From Bacteroidales bacterium UBA1800 (GTDB lineage: Bacteria; Bacteroidota; Bacteroidia; Bacteroidales; VadinHA17), in contig DCFQ01000021.1 of NCBI GenBank assembly GCA_002319915.1, forward strand, positions 36,811-100,810: a stretch of DNA of 64,000 bases, given 5' to 3'. Made by a program: the position numbers and the translations under genes. This document shows, piece after piece, positions 26,963 through 34,518 of this stretch (position 1 is its first letter; each line of letters starts with the position of its first letter). Under the pieces are notes generated by a model. The model searched no databases. It had not been told where the DNA came from and saw nothing but the letters and a program-made list of their open reading frames with translations.

Positions 26963-27664
26963 TCAAATACTATGACCAGTCATCATGGTAAATACTAACC
27001 CGATTACGAGAACCAGGTACTCTCTTAAAAGAATGCGAAGCAGCTTTAATGCTCTGCCTATACGTACTTCCACAGTTCTGACGGAGATTCCTAATATTCT
27101 TGAAATTTCATTATACTTAAGTCCTTCGTACCTGTTCATTCGAAATACATGGGATACTTCATTCGGGAGGGAGTTAAGTGCTTTCTCTATTTGCTGCTGT
27201 AGCTCCGAATGTAAAATATAACCTTCTGCATCACGCACATATTTGATAGAGGTTTCGGTTATATAATCATAATGATCTTGAATGATTCTTTTGTGCCGAT
27301 ACCAATCTATGCACTTATTCTGAATTGTCTTAAGAAGGTAGGATCTGAGTGAGACATTTATATCAATGATTTCGCGGTCTTCCCAGAGTTTCACAAAAGT
27401 ATCCTGCACTATTTCTTCAGCATCATTGAGATTATTAAAAAACCTTGCAGCAAACATCACAAGGTCTTTATAATAGGCTGTAAAAATATCGGAAAATGCT
27501 ATAGAATCACCAACTTTAAATTTGGAAATCAATACTTTCTCAACTATTGGGATGGGCCTTGCCACTTCAGTATTACTGCAACTAACCAAAGGTACAAAAT
27601 CATCCAAGTACTTTGATCTAGAACTGTTTTCCTCTTTAACAAATATTGGAAAATCCTCTATCAT
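26963..27664 (-). CDS. ECF RNA polymerase sigma factor (Bacteroidota family)
   Basis: A protein of about 233 residues with sigma region 2 (AFSDIFTAYYKDLVMFAARFFNN, then AEEIVQDTFVKLWE) and region 4 (LPNEVSHVFRMNRYEGLKYNEIARILG-like, here YNEISRILGISVRTVEVRI). The C-terminus carries a short hydrophobic stretch (LVLVIGLVF), which is unusual for a soluble sigma factor. I placed the start at the ATG at 27664; an earlier in-frame ATG at 27733 adds a hydrophobic, unconserved leader. Its partner is the FecR gene next to it, and its likely target is the promoter of the SusC operon. Confidence 0.9.
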   Translation of the reverse strand: MIEDFPIFVKEENSSRSKYLDDFVPLVSCSNTEVARPIPIVEKVLISKFKVGDSIAFSDIFTAYYKDLVMFAARFFNNLNDAEEIVQDTFVKLWEDREIIDINVSLRSYLLKTIQNKCIDWYRHKRIIQDHYDYITETSIKYVRDAEGYILHSELQQQIEKALNSLPNEVSHVFRMNRYEGLKYNEISRILGISVRTVEVRIGRALKLLRILLREYLVLVIGLVFTMMTGHSI

Positions 27665-28144
27665 AATCCGTAGACAAAAAGTGAAATGCCAATCCAGGAT
27701 CAGCATTTCACAGAAAAAAGCTAACCTAACCAAATTCCCCTCGACGAACTACTTTCTAAATCCAAAATACAATGTTAATAACTCCAGGTTATTCGGTTCA
27801 TTTGAATCATGAATAAGCATTCAAGCTAAAGACGTTTCAATAAACAACTACCACATGAGAACCATAAAAAAAATATTGAAGGCGGCTCATTGGGTAAATA
27901 GTTAATGAATATAGTTACTCTGGATATACTCTCGTTAAAATTAATGGAGGTCTATAATGACCTCTCTTATTATTTATTATCCATAATTCAGTTTAAGACA
28001 AAATATGTATGTAAATAGTTATGCTATCAATATATGTCTTCTGCAAAATGCTGATATAGTGCAGTTATTAATTATTGTTTGCAGATAAGGGTGCTGGCAT
28101 TCTTATATCAGAATGCCGGCGCTCCTTTTGTACGCTGAAGTTCC
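27665..28144. other. 480-base gap with two hairpins at the edge of the AT-rich locus
   Basis: The right-hand end of the sugar locus. It holds a perfect 6-bp stem at 27947-27964 (GAGGTC, loop TATAAT, GACCTC) and a stronger hairpin at 28093-28120. The rest is AT-rich with no convincing gene. The sigma gene's promoter should be in the left part, but I cannot point to a clear motif. Confidence 0.5.
28093..28120 (-). terminator. hairpin behind the Gly/Tyr-rich lipoprotein gene
   Basis: GCTGGCATTCT (28093-28103) pairs with AGAATGCCGGC (28110-28120) around a TATATC loop, with one G-T pair. It lies 25 bases past the lipoprotein stop on the minus strand. No long T-run follows, so its strength is uncertain. 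Confidence 0.5.
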
Positions 28145-28618
28145 TTACCTGCGGTCGCCATGTCCATGAAATCCTCCGCCGCCGTGGAATCCGCCCCCGC
28201 CCCGGATAATGACTGTCGGGCCCCAGCCCCAGTATCCTCCGTAAGGCCAGCCCCAGCCCCAACCCCAGTAAGGACCGTATCCGTACGGGGAAGAGTAATA
28301 ATAATCCTGTGAAGCCTGGTCCCTCCTGGCTGCCTGGAGATGGGTCTTCTCCATGAAATTTATCACCGAATCCTGGACACCTTCACTACGGAGATCAGCC
28401 AGTTCATTAGCCGGGAGAAGGTAAACCGAACGGGTCTGCCTCATCTGCCTTATAATATCTTTTGCCGGTACTCCCGACTTGCTCATCTTTACAATATCAT
28501 CGACCGGCAATGCTGCCGACGGAGCCTGGTTATACACTGCACAGCCCGTGATAAAGATCAGTGCGGCCGTGAACAGCAGTGCAAATATTGTTCTTTTAAA
28601 AACTAACGGACTTTTCAT
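28145..28618 (-). CDS. lipoprotein with Gly/Tyr/Trp-rich tail
   Basis: A protein of about 157 residues starting at MKSPLVFKRT, with a lipoprotein signal ending FITGC. The middle (VDDIVKMSKSGVPAKDIIRQM, positions about 47-67) is a short helical module seen in Bacteroidota envelope lipoproteins. The tail is low-complexity, rich in Tyr, Trp, Gly and His (GYGPYWGWGWGWPYGGYWGW, then GGGGFHGGGGFHGHGD). I know no function; surface attachment or metal binding by the His/Gly end is a guess. I preferred the ATG at 28618 to the one 12 codons earlier because it puts the signal peptide at the N-terminus. Confidence 0.7.
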   Translation of the reverse strand: MKSPLVFKRTIFALLFTAALIFITGCAVYNQAPSAALPVDDIVKMSKSGVPAKDIIRQMRQTRSVYLLPANELADLRSEGVQDSVINFMEKTHLQAARRDQASQDYYYSSPYGYGPYWGWGWGWPYGGYWGWGPTVIIRGGGGFHGGGGFHGHGDRR

Positions 28619-28764
28619 TTCCTTTGCCTCCTTAAACCTTTCTGAATAAACCAAGTCACACTAATATTTAAATATTTACATATGTGACAATTTTAATGCC
28701 AAAGGGGTGTTAAAGGAATGTTAAATAAATGATCTGCAACATCGTGAGGATGAGGGATAAAACA

Positions 28765-28795
28765 AAAGCAGCCCCGTCGTGGGAGGCTGCTTTGT
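28765..28795 (-). terminator. rho-independent terminator after the small barrel gene
   Basis: AAAGCAGCC (28765-28773) pairs with GGCTGCTTT (28785-28793), and on the minus strand the stem is followed by TTTTGTTTTATCC. It lies 40 bases past the stop of the gene at 28835. Confidence 0.75.
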
Positions 28796-28834
28796 AAACG
28801 TGGCTGAATCAATCCGATCCAGGCCGGGGATTAC

Positions 28835-29389
28835 TTAGAATTTGAGGGCAACTCCGAGGTTAAGGTAAGCTATGCCATAACCGAGTTCAAGCATTCCGGC
28901 AATTTTTTCATTGAACCAATCCCTGCCGCCGACATACCATGACCATGCAACCCCGCTTGAGGAAGCGCTATAGTCATAAATGCCAATGGATCCGAATTCC
29001 TTTGCCTTTACGATATCGTATCCAAGCAGCAAACCAGTATAGGTATCAAGCTTTGCCAGCAACGGGTAGTGGAATGAACCTCTCACACCGACAATGATAT
29101 TGGTATACTTGTAGCCCCACCCGGAATATTCCCATTTGTGTGAAGAAAATCCTACGTACGGTCCAACACCGATTGAACCTTTTTCAAGAACATTGTCAAC
29201 AACACCGAACTCAAGTGATCCTGAAATAGGCGGAAGAGTTGTTTTATAATAAGTCCCTGAGTAAAGGGTCGAACCAAGACCGAGACCAAGATTCAAAACC
29301 TTATCTCCCTTTGAGAAGATCGGCTCCTGTGCACCAAGTTGTGCCAAAATAAAACAAAAAGTGACAAAAGTCAGGATGAGTTTTTTCAT
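28835..29389 (-). CDS. small outer-membrane beta-barrel protein
   Basis: A protein of about 184 residues with a signal peptide (MKKLILTFVTFCFILAQLGA) and alternating aromatic/glycine strands, ending in a Phe (NLGVALKF), as outer-membrane barrels do. About eight strands can be drawn. The ATG at 29389 is preferred to a TTG two codons earlier. The function is unknown. It stands alone, with a strong terminator behind it and a 286-base gap before glpF. Confidence 0.75.
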   Translation of the reverse strand: MKKLILTFVTFCFILAQLGAQEPIFSKGDKVLNLGLGLGSTLYSGTYYKTTLPPISGSLEFGVVDNVLEKGSIGVGPYVGFSSHKWEYSGWGYKYTNIIVGVRGSFHYPLLAKLDTYTGLLLGYDIVKAKEFGSIGIYDYSASSSGVAWSWYVGGRDWFNEKIAGMLELGYGIAYLNLGVALKF

Positions 29390-29675
29390 AGTCAAAAAGT
29401 TTTAGAACATTAATTAAACAAATGGTTAACAAATAGATTTATGAATAGTTTATTACCCTTGCAATTTTGTTTTTGTCCTATTCTGAAAACCAAATTTACC
29501 CCCAAATAAATTCCTGATCGGTTTTCAGGATTCAATATTTCCAAAAGCTAAGGCTAAATTAATAAATTATTCTTCACGCTTTCCGGTGCCTTGTTGAATT
29601 TTACCAAAACAGGAAAACCTTTGACGAAAGCCCCGGTTCTGTTACATGAACAGTGATCTGGGCGGGTTAAAAGGC

Positions 29676-30389
29676 TTATGCTTTATTGAACAAAATGAAC
29701 ATCAGGGCGGCAATTGCCGCACCTGCCAAAGGCCCCAGGACAGGTACCCATGAATAAGCCCAGTCGCTGTTGCGCTTCCCGGGGATAGGAAGAAAGAAGT
29801 GCATAATCCTCGGACCCAGGTCACGGGCGGGATTGATTGCATACCCTGTTGGACCTCCCAGTGAAAGTCCTATACCAAGGACGACCAGGGCCACAGGCAG
29901 TGCATTAAGGGCGCCGAGCCCGACATCGGGCTTGGCCATGTACAGGACGGCAAGTGCGAGAACATATGTCCCGATTATCTCCGTAATGACATTGTACCAA
30001 TAGCTCCTGATATTCGGGGCTGTACAGAACACGCCGAGCTTTGCATCGGCATCATCTGTGGCATCAAAATGTTTCTTGTAAGCCAGCCACACAAGGAACG
30101 CGCCGAACATTGCCCCCAGCAGCTGTGCACTGATATAGACCGGCATCAGCGAAACGGGGAATTTGTTTGCAATGACAAGTGCCAGTGTCACTGCCGGGTT
30201 AAGATGTGCCCCGCTGAAGGGTGCTGCGATCAGCACACCCGTGAATACCCCGACTGCCCACCCGAAGGTGACAACGATCCAGCCGCTGTTATTTCCCTTT
30301 GTCTTGTTCAAAAGGACATTTGAAACCACGCCACCTCCAAAAACGATAATGATAGCGGTGCCAAAGAATTCTGCGAAAAACGGACTCAT
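29676..30389 (-). CDS. glpF: glycerol uptake facilitator (aquaglyceroporin)
   Basis: A 237-residue MIP-family channel with six hydrophobic segments and both signature boxes: HLNPAVTLA in the first half and INPARDLGPR in the second. The Asp after the second NPAR is typical of glycerol-conducting rather than strictly water-conducting channels. It allows passive entry of glycerol, which the kinase encoded upstream then traps. It is the third gene of glpD-glpK-glpF; a 117-base gap containing a dispersed repeat separates it from glpK. Confidence 0.93.
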   Translation of the reverse strand: MSPFFAEFFGTAIIIVFGGGVVSNVLLNKTKGNNSGWIVVTFGWAVGVFTGVLIAAPFSGAHLNPAVTLALVIANKFPVSLMPVYISAQLLGAMFGAFLVWLAYKKHFDATDDADAKLGVFCTAPNIRSYWYNVITEIIGTYVLALAVLYMAKPDVGLGALNALPVALVVLGIGLSLGGPTGYAINPARDLGPRIMHFFLPIPGKRNSDWAYSWVPVLGPLAGAAIAALMFILFNKA

Positions 30390-30445
30390 GTTTGCTTAGT
30401 TTATAGGATATTCAGTTTCTAATAGATGTTGTTTCTTATAGTTGC

Positions 30446-30481
30446 TGGCAGGCGTATGGCGTCAGGCATCAGGTATCAGGA
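30446..30481. repeat. GCGTCAGGC-type dispersed repeat
   Basis: The stretch GGCGTCAGGCATCAGGTATC between glpK and glpF resembles GGCGTCAGGTGCCAGGCT at 52485-52502. This is short tandem-like CAGG(T/C) phrasing, not coding. Confidence 0.5.
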
Positions 30482-30506
30482 AGAAAATGTTAATTAATTA
30501 ACAACC

Positions 30507-32003
30507 TCAGTCTCCTCCCGAAGCCCAGACCTCAACACTGCGGATCGCACGATCCCATCCCCTGATATAGCTTTTCCTTGTGTCATCCGGCATCTTTGGA
30601 TTGAATATCCGGTCGATCTGCCACTGCTTCCTAATCTCCTCGGTGCCATTCCAGTATTTCACGGCGATCCCGGCAAGATATGCTGCCCCGAGGGCGGTCG
30701 TTTCGGTAATCTTTGGCCGTACCACATTGGCATTGAGGAGGTCGGACTGGAACTGCATCAGGCTGTTATTTACAGTTGCCCCTCCGTCAACGCGCAGCTC
30801 CTTTATTTCTATCCCCGAGTCCTTCTCCATTGCCTTCAGCACCTCGAGTGTCTGGAAGGCGATGCTGTCGAGGGCTGCCCTGGCTATATGGGAAGCCGTG
30901 GTCCCCCTGGTGAGGCCGACAATTGTGCCCCTTGCATGCTGGTTCCAGTGCGGCGCACCTAACCCTGCAAATGCCGGTACGAAGTAGACTCCCTCGCTGT
31001 CCTTTACTTTTGAGGCAAGTGCCTCGACATCAGCAGAACCCGCGATAACTCCCAGGCCGTCCCTGAGCCACTGGACTACCGCCCCGGCAATAAAAATACT
31101 GCCTTCAAGAGCATACCGTGTTTCATTGCCGATACGCCAGCCTACGGTTGTGAGGAGATTGCTCCGGGACCTGATAGGCTTGTCGCCGATATTCATCATC
31201 ATGAAACAGCCGGTGCCATACGTATTCTTGACCATTCCCGGCTCGGTGCACATCTGCCCGAAAAGTGCAGCCTGCTGGTCCCCTGCAATTCCCGATATCG
31301 GGATGTCGGTGGCAAACTGTCCTACCGTACTCCCGTAAATGTCGCTCGATGACCTTACCAATGGGAGCATTGCAGCCGGGATCTTGAATATATCCAGCAG
31401 CTCTTCATCCCATTTAAGGGTATTTATATTGAACAGCATCGTTCTCGATGCATTGGAGACATCCGTTATATGAAGCTCCCCGTTCGTCAGGTTCCAGATA
31501 AGCCATGAATCGACGGTCCCGAAAGCAAGCTGCCCTTTCTCCGCAAGCTTCCTTGCGTATTTGACGTTGTCGAGGATCCAGCGGATCTTTGTTGCCGAAA
31601 AATATGCGTCAATTATCAGCCCTGTTTTTTCCCGGATCTTGTCAGCCAGGCCATCGGCCTTCAGCCTGTCGCAGAATTCCGCCGTCCGCCTGTCCTGCCA
31701 CACGATCGCGTTGCAAATCGGTTTGCCGGTGATCCTGTCCCACACCACGGTTGTCTCCCTCTGGTTGGTGATCCCGATTGCAGTGATATCCGAGCTGCTC
31801 AGCCCTGCCTTTGCAATCGCCTCGGAGGCAACTGCCGACTGGGTCGACCAGATCTCTTCAGCATTGTGCTCGACCCATCCCGGCTGGGGATAGATCTGGG
31901 TGAACTCCCGCTGGGAGGATGAGAATGGCAGACCATCACGGTTAAAAACGATTGCGCGTGAACTTGTGGTTCCCTGGTCGAGGGCAAGGATAAAATCTTT
32001 CAT
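30507..32003 (-). CDS. glpK: glycerol kinase
   Basis: A 498-residue FGGY-family kinase that phosphorylates glycerol to sn-glycerol-3-phosphate with ATP. The N-terminus has the ATP-loop DQGTTSSRAIVF, followed by ITNQRETTVVWDR and AIVWQDRRT near residues 77-105. The second domain has GIAGDQQAALFGQ and ALDSIAFQT, and a DGGATVNN segment precedes the C-terminus. The length matches the family. It lies 21 bases after glpD and so is probably in the same transcript. Confidence 0.97.
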   Translation of the reverse strand: MKDFILALDQGTTSSRAIVFNRDGLPFSSSQREFTQIYPQPGWVEHNAEEIWSTQSAVASEAIAKAGLSSSDITAIGITNQRETTVVWDRITGKPICNAIVWQDRRTAEFCDRLKADGLADKIREKTGLIIDAYFSATKIRWILDNVKYARKLAEKGQLAFGTVDSWLIWNLTNGELHITDVSNASRTMLFNINTLKWDEELLDIFKIPAAMLPLVRSSSDIYGSTVGQFATDIPISGIAGDQQAALFGQMCTEPGMVKNTYGTGCFMMMNIGDKPIRSRSNLLTTVGWRIGNETRYALEGSIFIAGAVVQWLRDGLGVIAGSADVEALASKVKDSEGVYFVPAFAGLGAPHWNQHARGTIVGLTRGTTASHIARAALDSIAFQTLEVLKAMEKDSGIEIKELRVDGGATVNNSLMQFQSDLLNANVVRPKITETTALGAAYLAGIAVKYWNGTEEIRKQWQIDRIFNPKMPDDTRKSYIRGWDRAIRSVEVWASGGD

Positions 32004-32024
32004 ATTCTGTTATATTGAATTTTG

Positions 32025-33584
32025 TTACAGGTATTTTTCAGCCAGAAGTGTGTAATCCCGCACCTGCTGTTCCTCCCAGCCGTTCCCGTACCCGAGCTCT
32101 TTCGCCATGATTTTTGCAACAATAGGGGCCATTGCGATACTGCTCCCCGCATTCAGGAAGAGCGCCCTGGTCCTTCTCGAGAGCACGTCCTCCACTGTCA
32201 GCGGCATTTCATTGCGGCATATACAGACGATCTCCGCCCTGGTATAGGGAAGGTTCGGAACGAGTTGTTCCCCAAGCCCGTGATCGCCGCTTATCAATTT
32301 TTCGATCTCCGCAGCCCCTGACCCGTAAATCCTGAGCCTCATATCCTTCAGCCCTGGATCGGCAGAGCCAAGCTTCAATTCGCTGGTCACGCATCCCTTC
32401 TTCTCAAGCACTCCTGCCCTGATTGCCCTGTCGATCGTTTCTTCAGCCATGCGCCTGTAAGAGGTCCATTTACCGCCGATTATAGATAGCAGCCCCGAAC
32501 GGGAAAGGGTTATTTTATGCCTTCGTGAGACTTCTTTTGTGGCCCCGGGGTTGTCAGGATTTGCTGCAAGGGGCCTCAATCCGGCGAATATGCTGAGGAC
32601 ATCTTCCCTTTCAGGGGGTCTTGTAAGATACTTTGCAGCAGTCCTCAGGATGAAGTCAATCTCTTCATCGAGGGCCCTTGGCTCAAGGGAAACCTCATCC
32701 ACGGGAGTGTCGGTAGTCCCGACAACAACCTCTCCGTACCAGGGTATGGCAAACAGGACACGGCCGTCCTCTGTCTTCGGGATCATGATCGCTGATCCGC
32801 TGTCGAGGAACGACCTGTCAATCACGATATGGACGCCCTGGCTGGGACGTATAGTCGGTCTTGATCCGGGATCATCCATCCTGTGGATCTCATCTGCAAA
32901 GACGCCCGTGGCATTAATCACGATCCGTGACTTCAGGTCGTAATCAGAATCCGCTATCAGATCGTGAACTTTCACCCCGGTTATCCTGCCATTCCCATCC
33001 TTCAGAAAACCGTATGCCCTGAAATAGTTCAATACGATTCCACCTTGAGCTATGCAAGCCTCCGCAAGCGCCATTGCCATCCTCGAATCGTCAAACTGCC
33101 CGTCGTGGTAAACAATTCCGCCTTTCAATCCCTTCGTTTTCAGGTGGGGCAGCCTTTCGGCAGTTTTACCCCGGCTAAGGAAATAAGATCGTCCCAGGGA
33201 GAGCCTTCCCGCCAGCAGGTCATAGAATTTGAGTCCCACAGTATAAAGGATCACGTCCCATATGGTGTAAACAGGGATCACAAATTCCTGGTTTGCCGTC
33301 AGATGTGGAGCATTCCTGAGGATCAGGCCGCGTTCGTGGAGGGCCTCTTTAACAAGCAATATATCTCCCTGCGCCAGGTACCTGACTCCGCCATGGACCA
33401 GCTTTGTGCTTCTTGAAGAGGTTCCCTTGGCAAAATCAGACTGCTCGAAAAGGAGTGTCTTGTATCCCCTTGTAACCGAATCGAGTGCCACACCGAGACC
33501 GGTGGCGCCCCCGCCGATCACAATAACATCCCACTGGTTGTTCAGGTTTTTCCGGAGGGTCTGGATCAGGTCATTCCGGTTCAT
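32025..33584 (-). CDS. glpD: FAD-dependent glycerol-3-phosphate dehydrogenase
   Basis: A protein of about 519 residues that oxidises glycerol-3-phosphate to dihydroxyacetone phosphate and passes electrons to quinone at the inner membrane. The FAD motif is VIVIGGGATGLGVALD, followed by FAKGTSSRSTKLVHGGVRYL, a GlpD hallmark, near residues 45-64. GTTDTP and the C-terminal domain CICRNEMPLTVEDVLSRRTR are also present. The ATG at 33584 (MNRNDLIQTL) is preferred; an upstream ATG would add a Tyr-rich leader not seen in the family. It is first in glpD-glpK-glpF and diverges from an isochorismatase-like gene. Confidence 0.95.
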   Translation of the reverse strand: MNRNDLIQTLRKNLNNQWDVIVIGGGATGLGVALDSVTRGYKTLLFEQSDFAKGTSSRSTKLVHGGVRYLAQGDILLVKEALHERGLILRNAPHLTANQEFVIPVYTIWDVILYTVGLKFYDLLAGRLSLGRSYFLSRGKTAERLPHLKTKGLKGGIVYHDGQFDDSRMAMALAEACIAQGGIVLNYFRAYGFLKDGNGRITGVKVHDLIADSDYDLKSRIVINATGVFADEIHRMDDPGSRPTIRPSQGVHIVIDRSFLDSGSAIMIPKTEDGRVLFAIPWYGEVVVGTTDTPVDEVSLEPRALDEEIDFILRTAAKYLTRPPEREDVLSIFAGLRPLAANPDNPGATKEVSRRHKITLSRSGLLSIIGGKWTSYRRMAEETIDRAIRAGVLEKKGCVTSELKLGSADPGLKDMRLRIYGSGAAEIEKLISGDHGLGEQLVPNLPYTRAEIVCICRNEMPLTVEDVLSRRTRALFLNAGSSIAMAPIVAKIMAKELGYGNGWEEQQVRDYTLLAEKYL

Positions 33585-33708
33585 AAAAAATATCCGGCTT
33601 ATTATCGTGTAATAATGATACGAAGAAAATTTCAGAGAATAATACAAGAGTCCGTAAAAGTTTCTTTGTAATTCAATTAAAACCCGGTTTCATGCTTATT
33701 CATTATTA

Positions 33709-33754
33709 GATAATCATTCTCCACTGATAATCATTCTCTTCTGATAACCAGAAC
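33709..33754. promoter_or_regulatory. three 17-bp-spaced GATAATCATT-type repeats (candidate operator)
   Basis: GATAATCATTCTC occurs at 33709 and 33726, and a degraded third copy GATAACCAGAAC at 33743, each 17 bases apart. The array lies between divergent glpD and the isochorismatase-like gene, about 70-110 bases ahead of the latter. The repeat matches 12 of 13 bases of one half of the Fur box GATAATGATAATCATTATC, so a metal-responsive regulator is one candidate. Confidence 0.4.
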
Positions 33755-33821
33755 TTTTTATCCGTGATTATTATAAGAACCTCCCGGTTTTTTTAACTTT
33801 ATACCAATTAATGATCTGACC

Positions 33822-34403
33822 ATGAAAAAAATCTGTCTCGCTGCATGCACCATTCTCATTTCCTTTTTTCACTCATTCGCCCAGGATAAATCAACTGCAC
33901 TATTGCTGATCGATATACAGAATTTTTACTTCCCGGGTGGGAAATCTGAACTGGTCCAGCCTGGGATGGCTGCTGGAAATGCCGCAAAATTGCTTGCCTG
34001 GTTCAGGAATAACCAACTGACAGTGATACATGTCCGTCACAATGCGGAACCGGGCGGTGAAATTAATGATGCCGTTAAACCCCTTCCGGACGAAAAGGTA
34101 ATCTCCAAGGATGCGGTAAACTGCTTTATCGGAACTGACCTCCTGGAATATCTGAAAGCTTCAAAAATCAGTACTCTGGTTATCTGTGGAATGCAGACAC
34201 ACATGTGTGTTGAAGCCGCAACAAGGGCAGCGAGCGATCTCGGCTTCAAGTGTATCCTGATCCGGGATGCGTGCACGACAAAGGATCTGAAATTCGGGGA
34301 TAAGCTCATTAGGGCAGAAGATGTCCACAATTCAACTCTCAGCACTTTAAAAAGTTACGCCACCATTCAAACTACCGGGGAGTTGCTGGAACACAAACAA
34401 TAA
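33822..34403 (+). CDS. secreted isochorismatase-fold cysteine hydrolase
   Basis: A 193-residue protein with a signal peptide (ending SFAQ) and a complete isochorismatase-superfamily site: Asp31 (LLIDIQN), Lys96 (ISKDAVN) and Cys129 (CGMQTHMCVEA). Relatives include nicotinamidase, N-carbamoylsarcosine amidohydrolase and isochorismatase; this one is exported, which is uncommon, and its substrate is unknown. It stands alone on the plus strand, diverging from glpD, with repeated GATAATCATT sites ahead of it. Its TAA is followed at once by a stray fragment of a lactonase gene. Confidence 0.8.
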   Translation: MKKICLAACTILISFFHSFAQDKSTALLLIDIQNFYFPGGKSELVQPGMAAGNAAKLLAWFRNNQLTVIHVRHNAEPGGEINDAVKPLPDEKVISKDAVNCFIGTDLLEYLKASKISTLVICGMQTHMCVEAATRAASDLGFKCILIRDACTTKDLKFGDKLIRAEDVHNSTLSTLKSYATIQTTGELLEHKQ

Positions 34404-34492
34404 CCCGGGCGGCCAGTTGTCGCCGCATAAATAGGTCCCAGCGCAGGTCAGCAACCCGTCTGCCCCGACACTGAAGGTGAAAATAACACGGA
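34404..34492 (-). pseudogene. fragment of a lactonase gene (related to 37443-38564)
   Basis: On the minus strand this encodes FSVGADGLLT, then CAGT and CGDNWP, matching the FSVGADGLLTYAGTNSCGGNWP block of the intact lactonase at about 37615-37685. About four bases in five agree by eye. There is no start or stop of its own. It begins directly after the isochorismatase-like stop codon. Confidence 0.85.
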
Positions 34493-34518
34493 GCCGCGGT
34501 AGTCGCTATCGGGAATGA

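Noticed and set aside
28068..28262. A Gly/Arg-rich minus-strand frame overlapping the Gly/Tyr-rich lipoprotein
   Set aside because: It is an out-of-frame reading of the repetitive Gly/Trp/Tyr codons; the lipoprotein frame has a proper signal peptide.
33709..33754. The 17-bp repeats as a CRISPR fragment
   Set aside because: The repeat unit is too short and contiguous, without spacers, and no cas genes are present.
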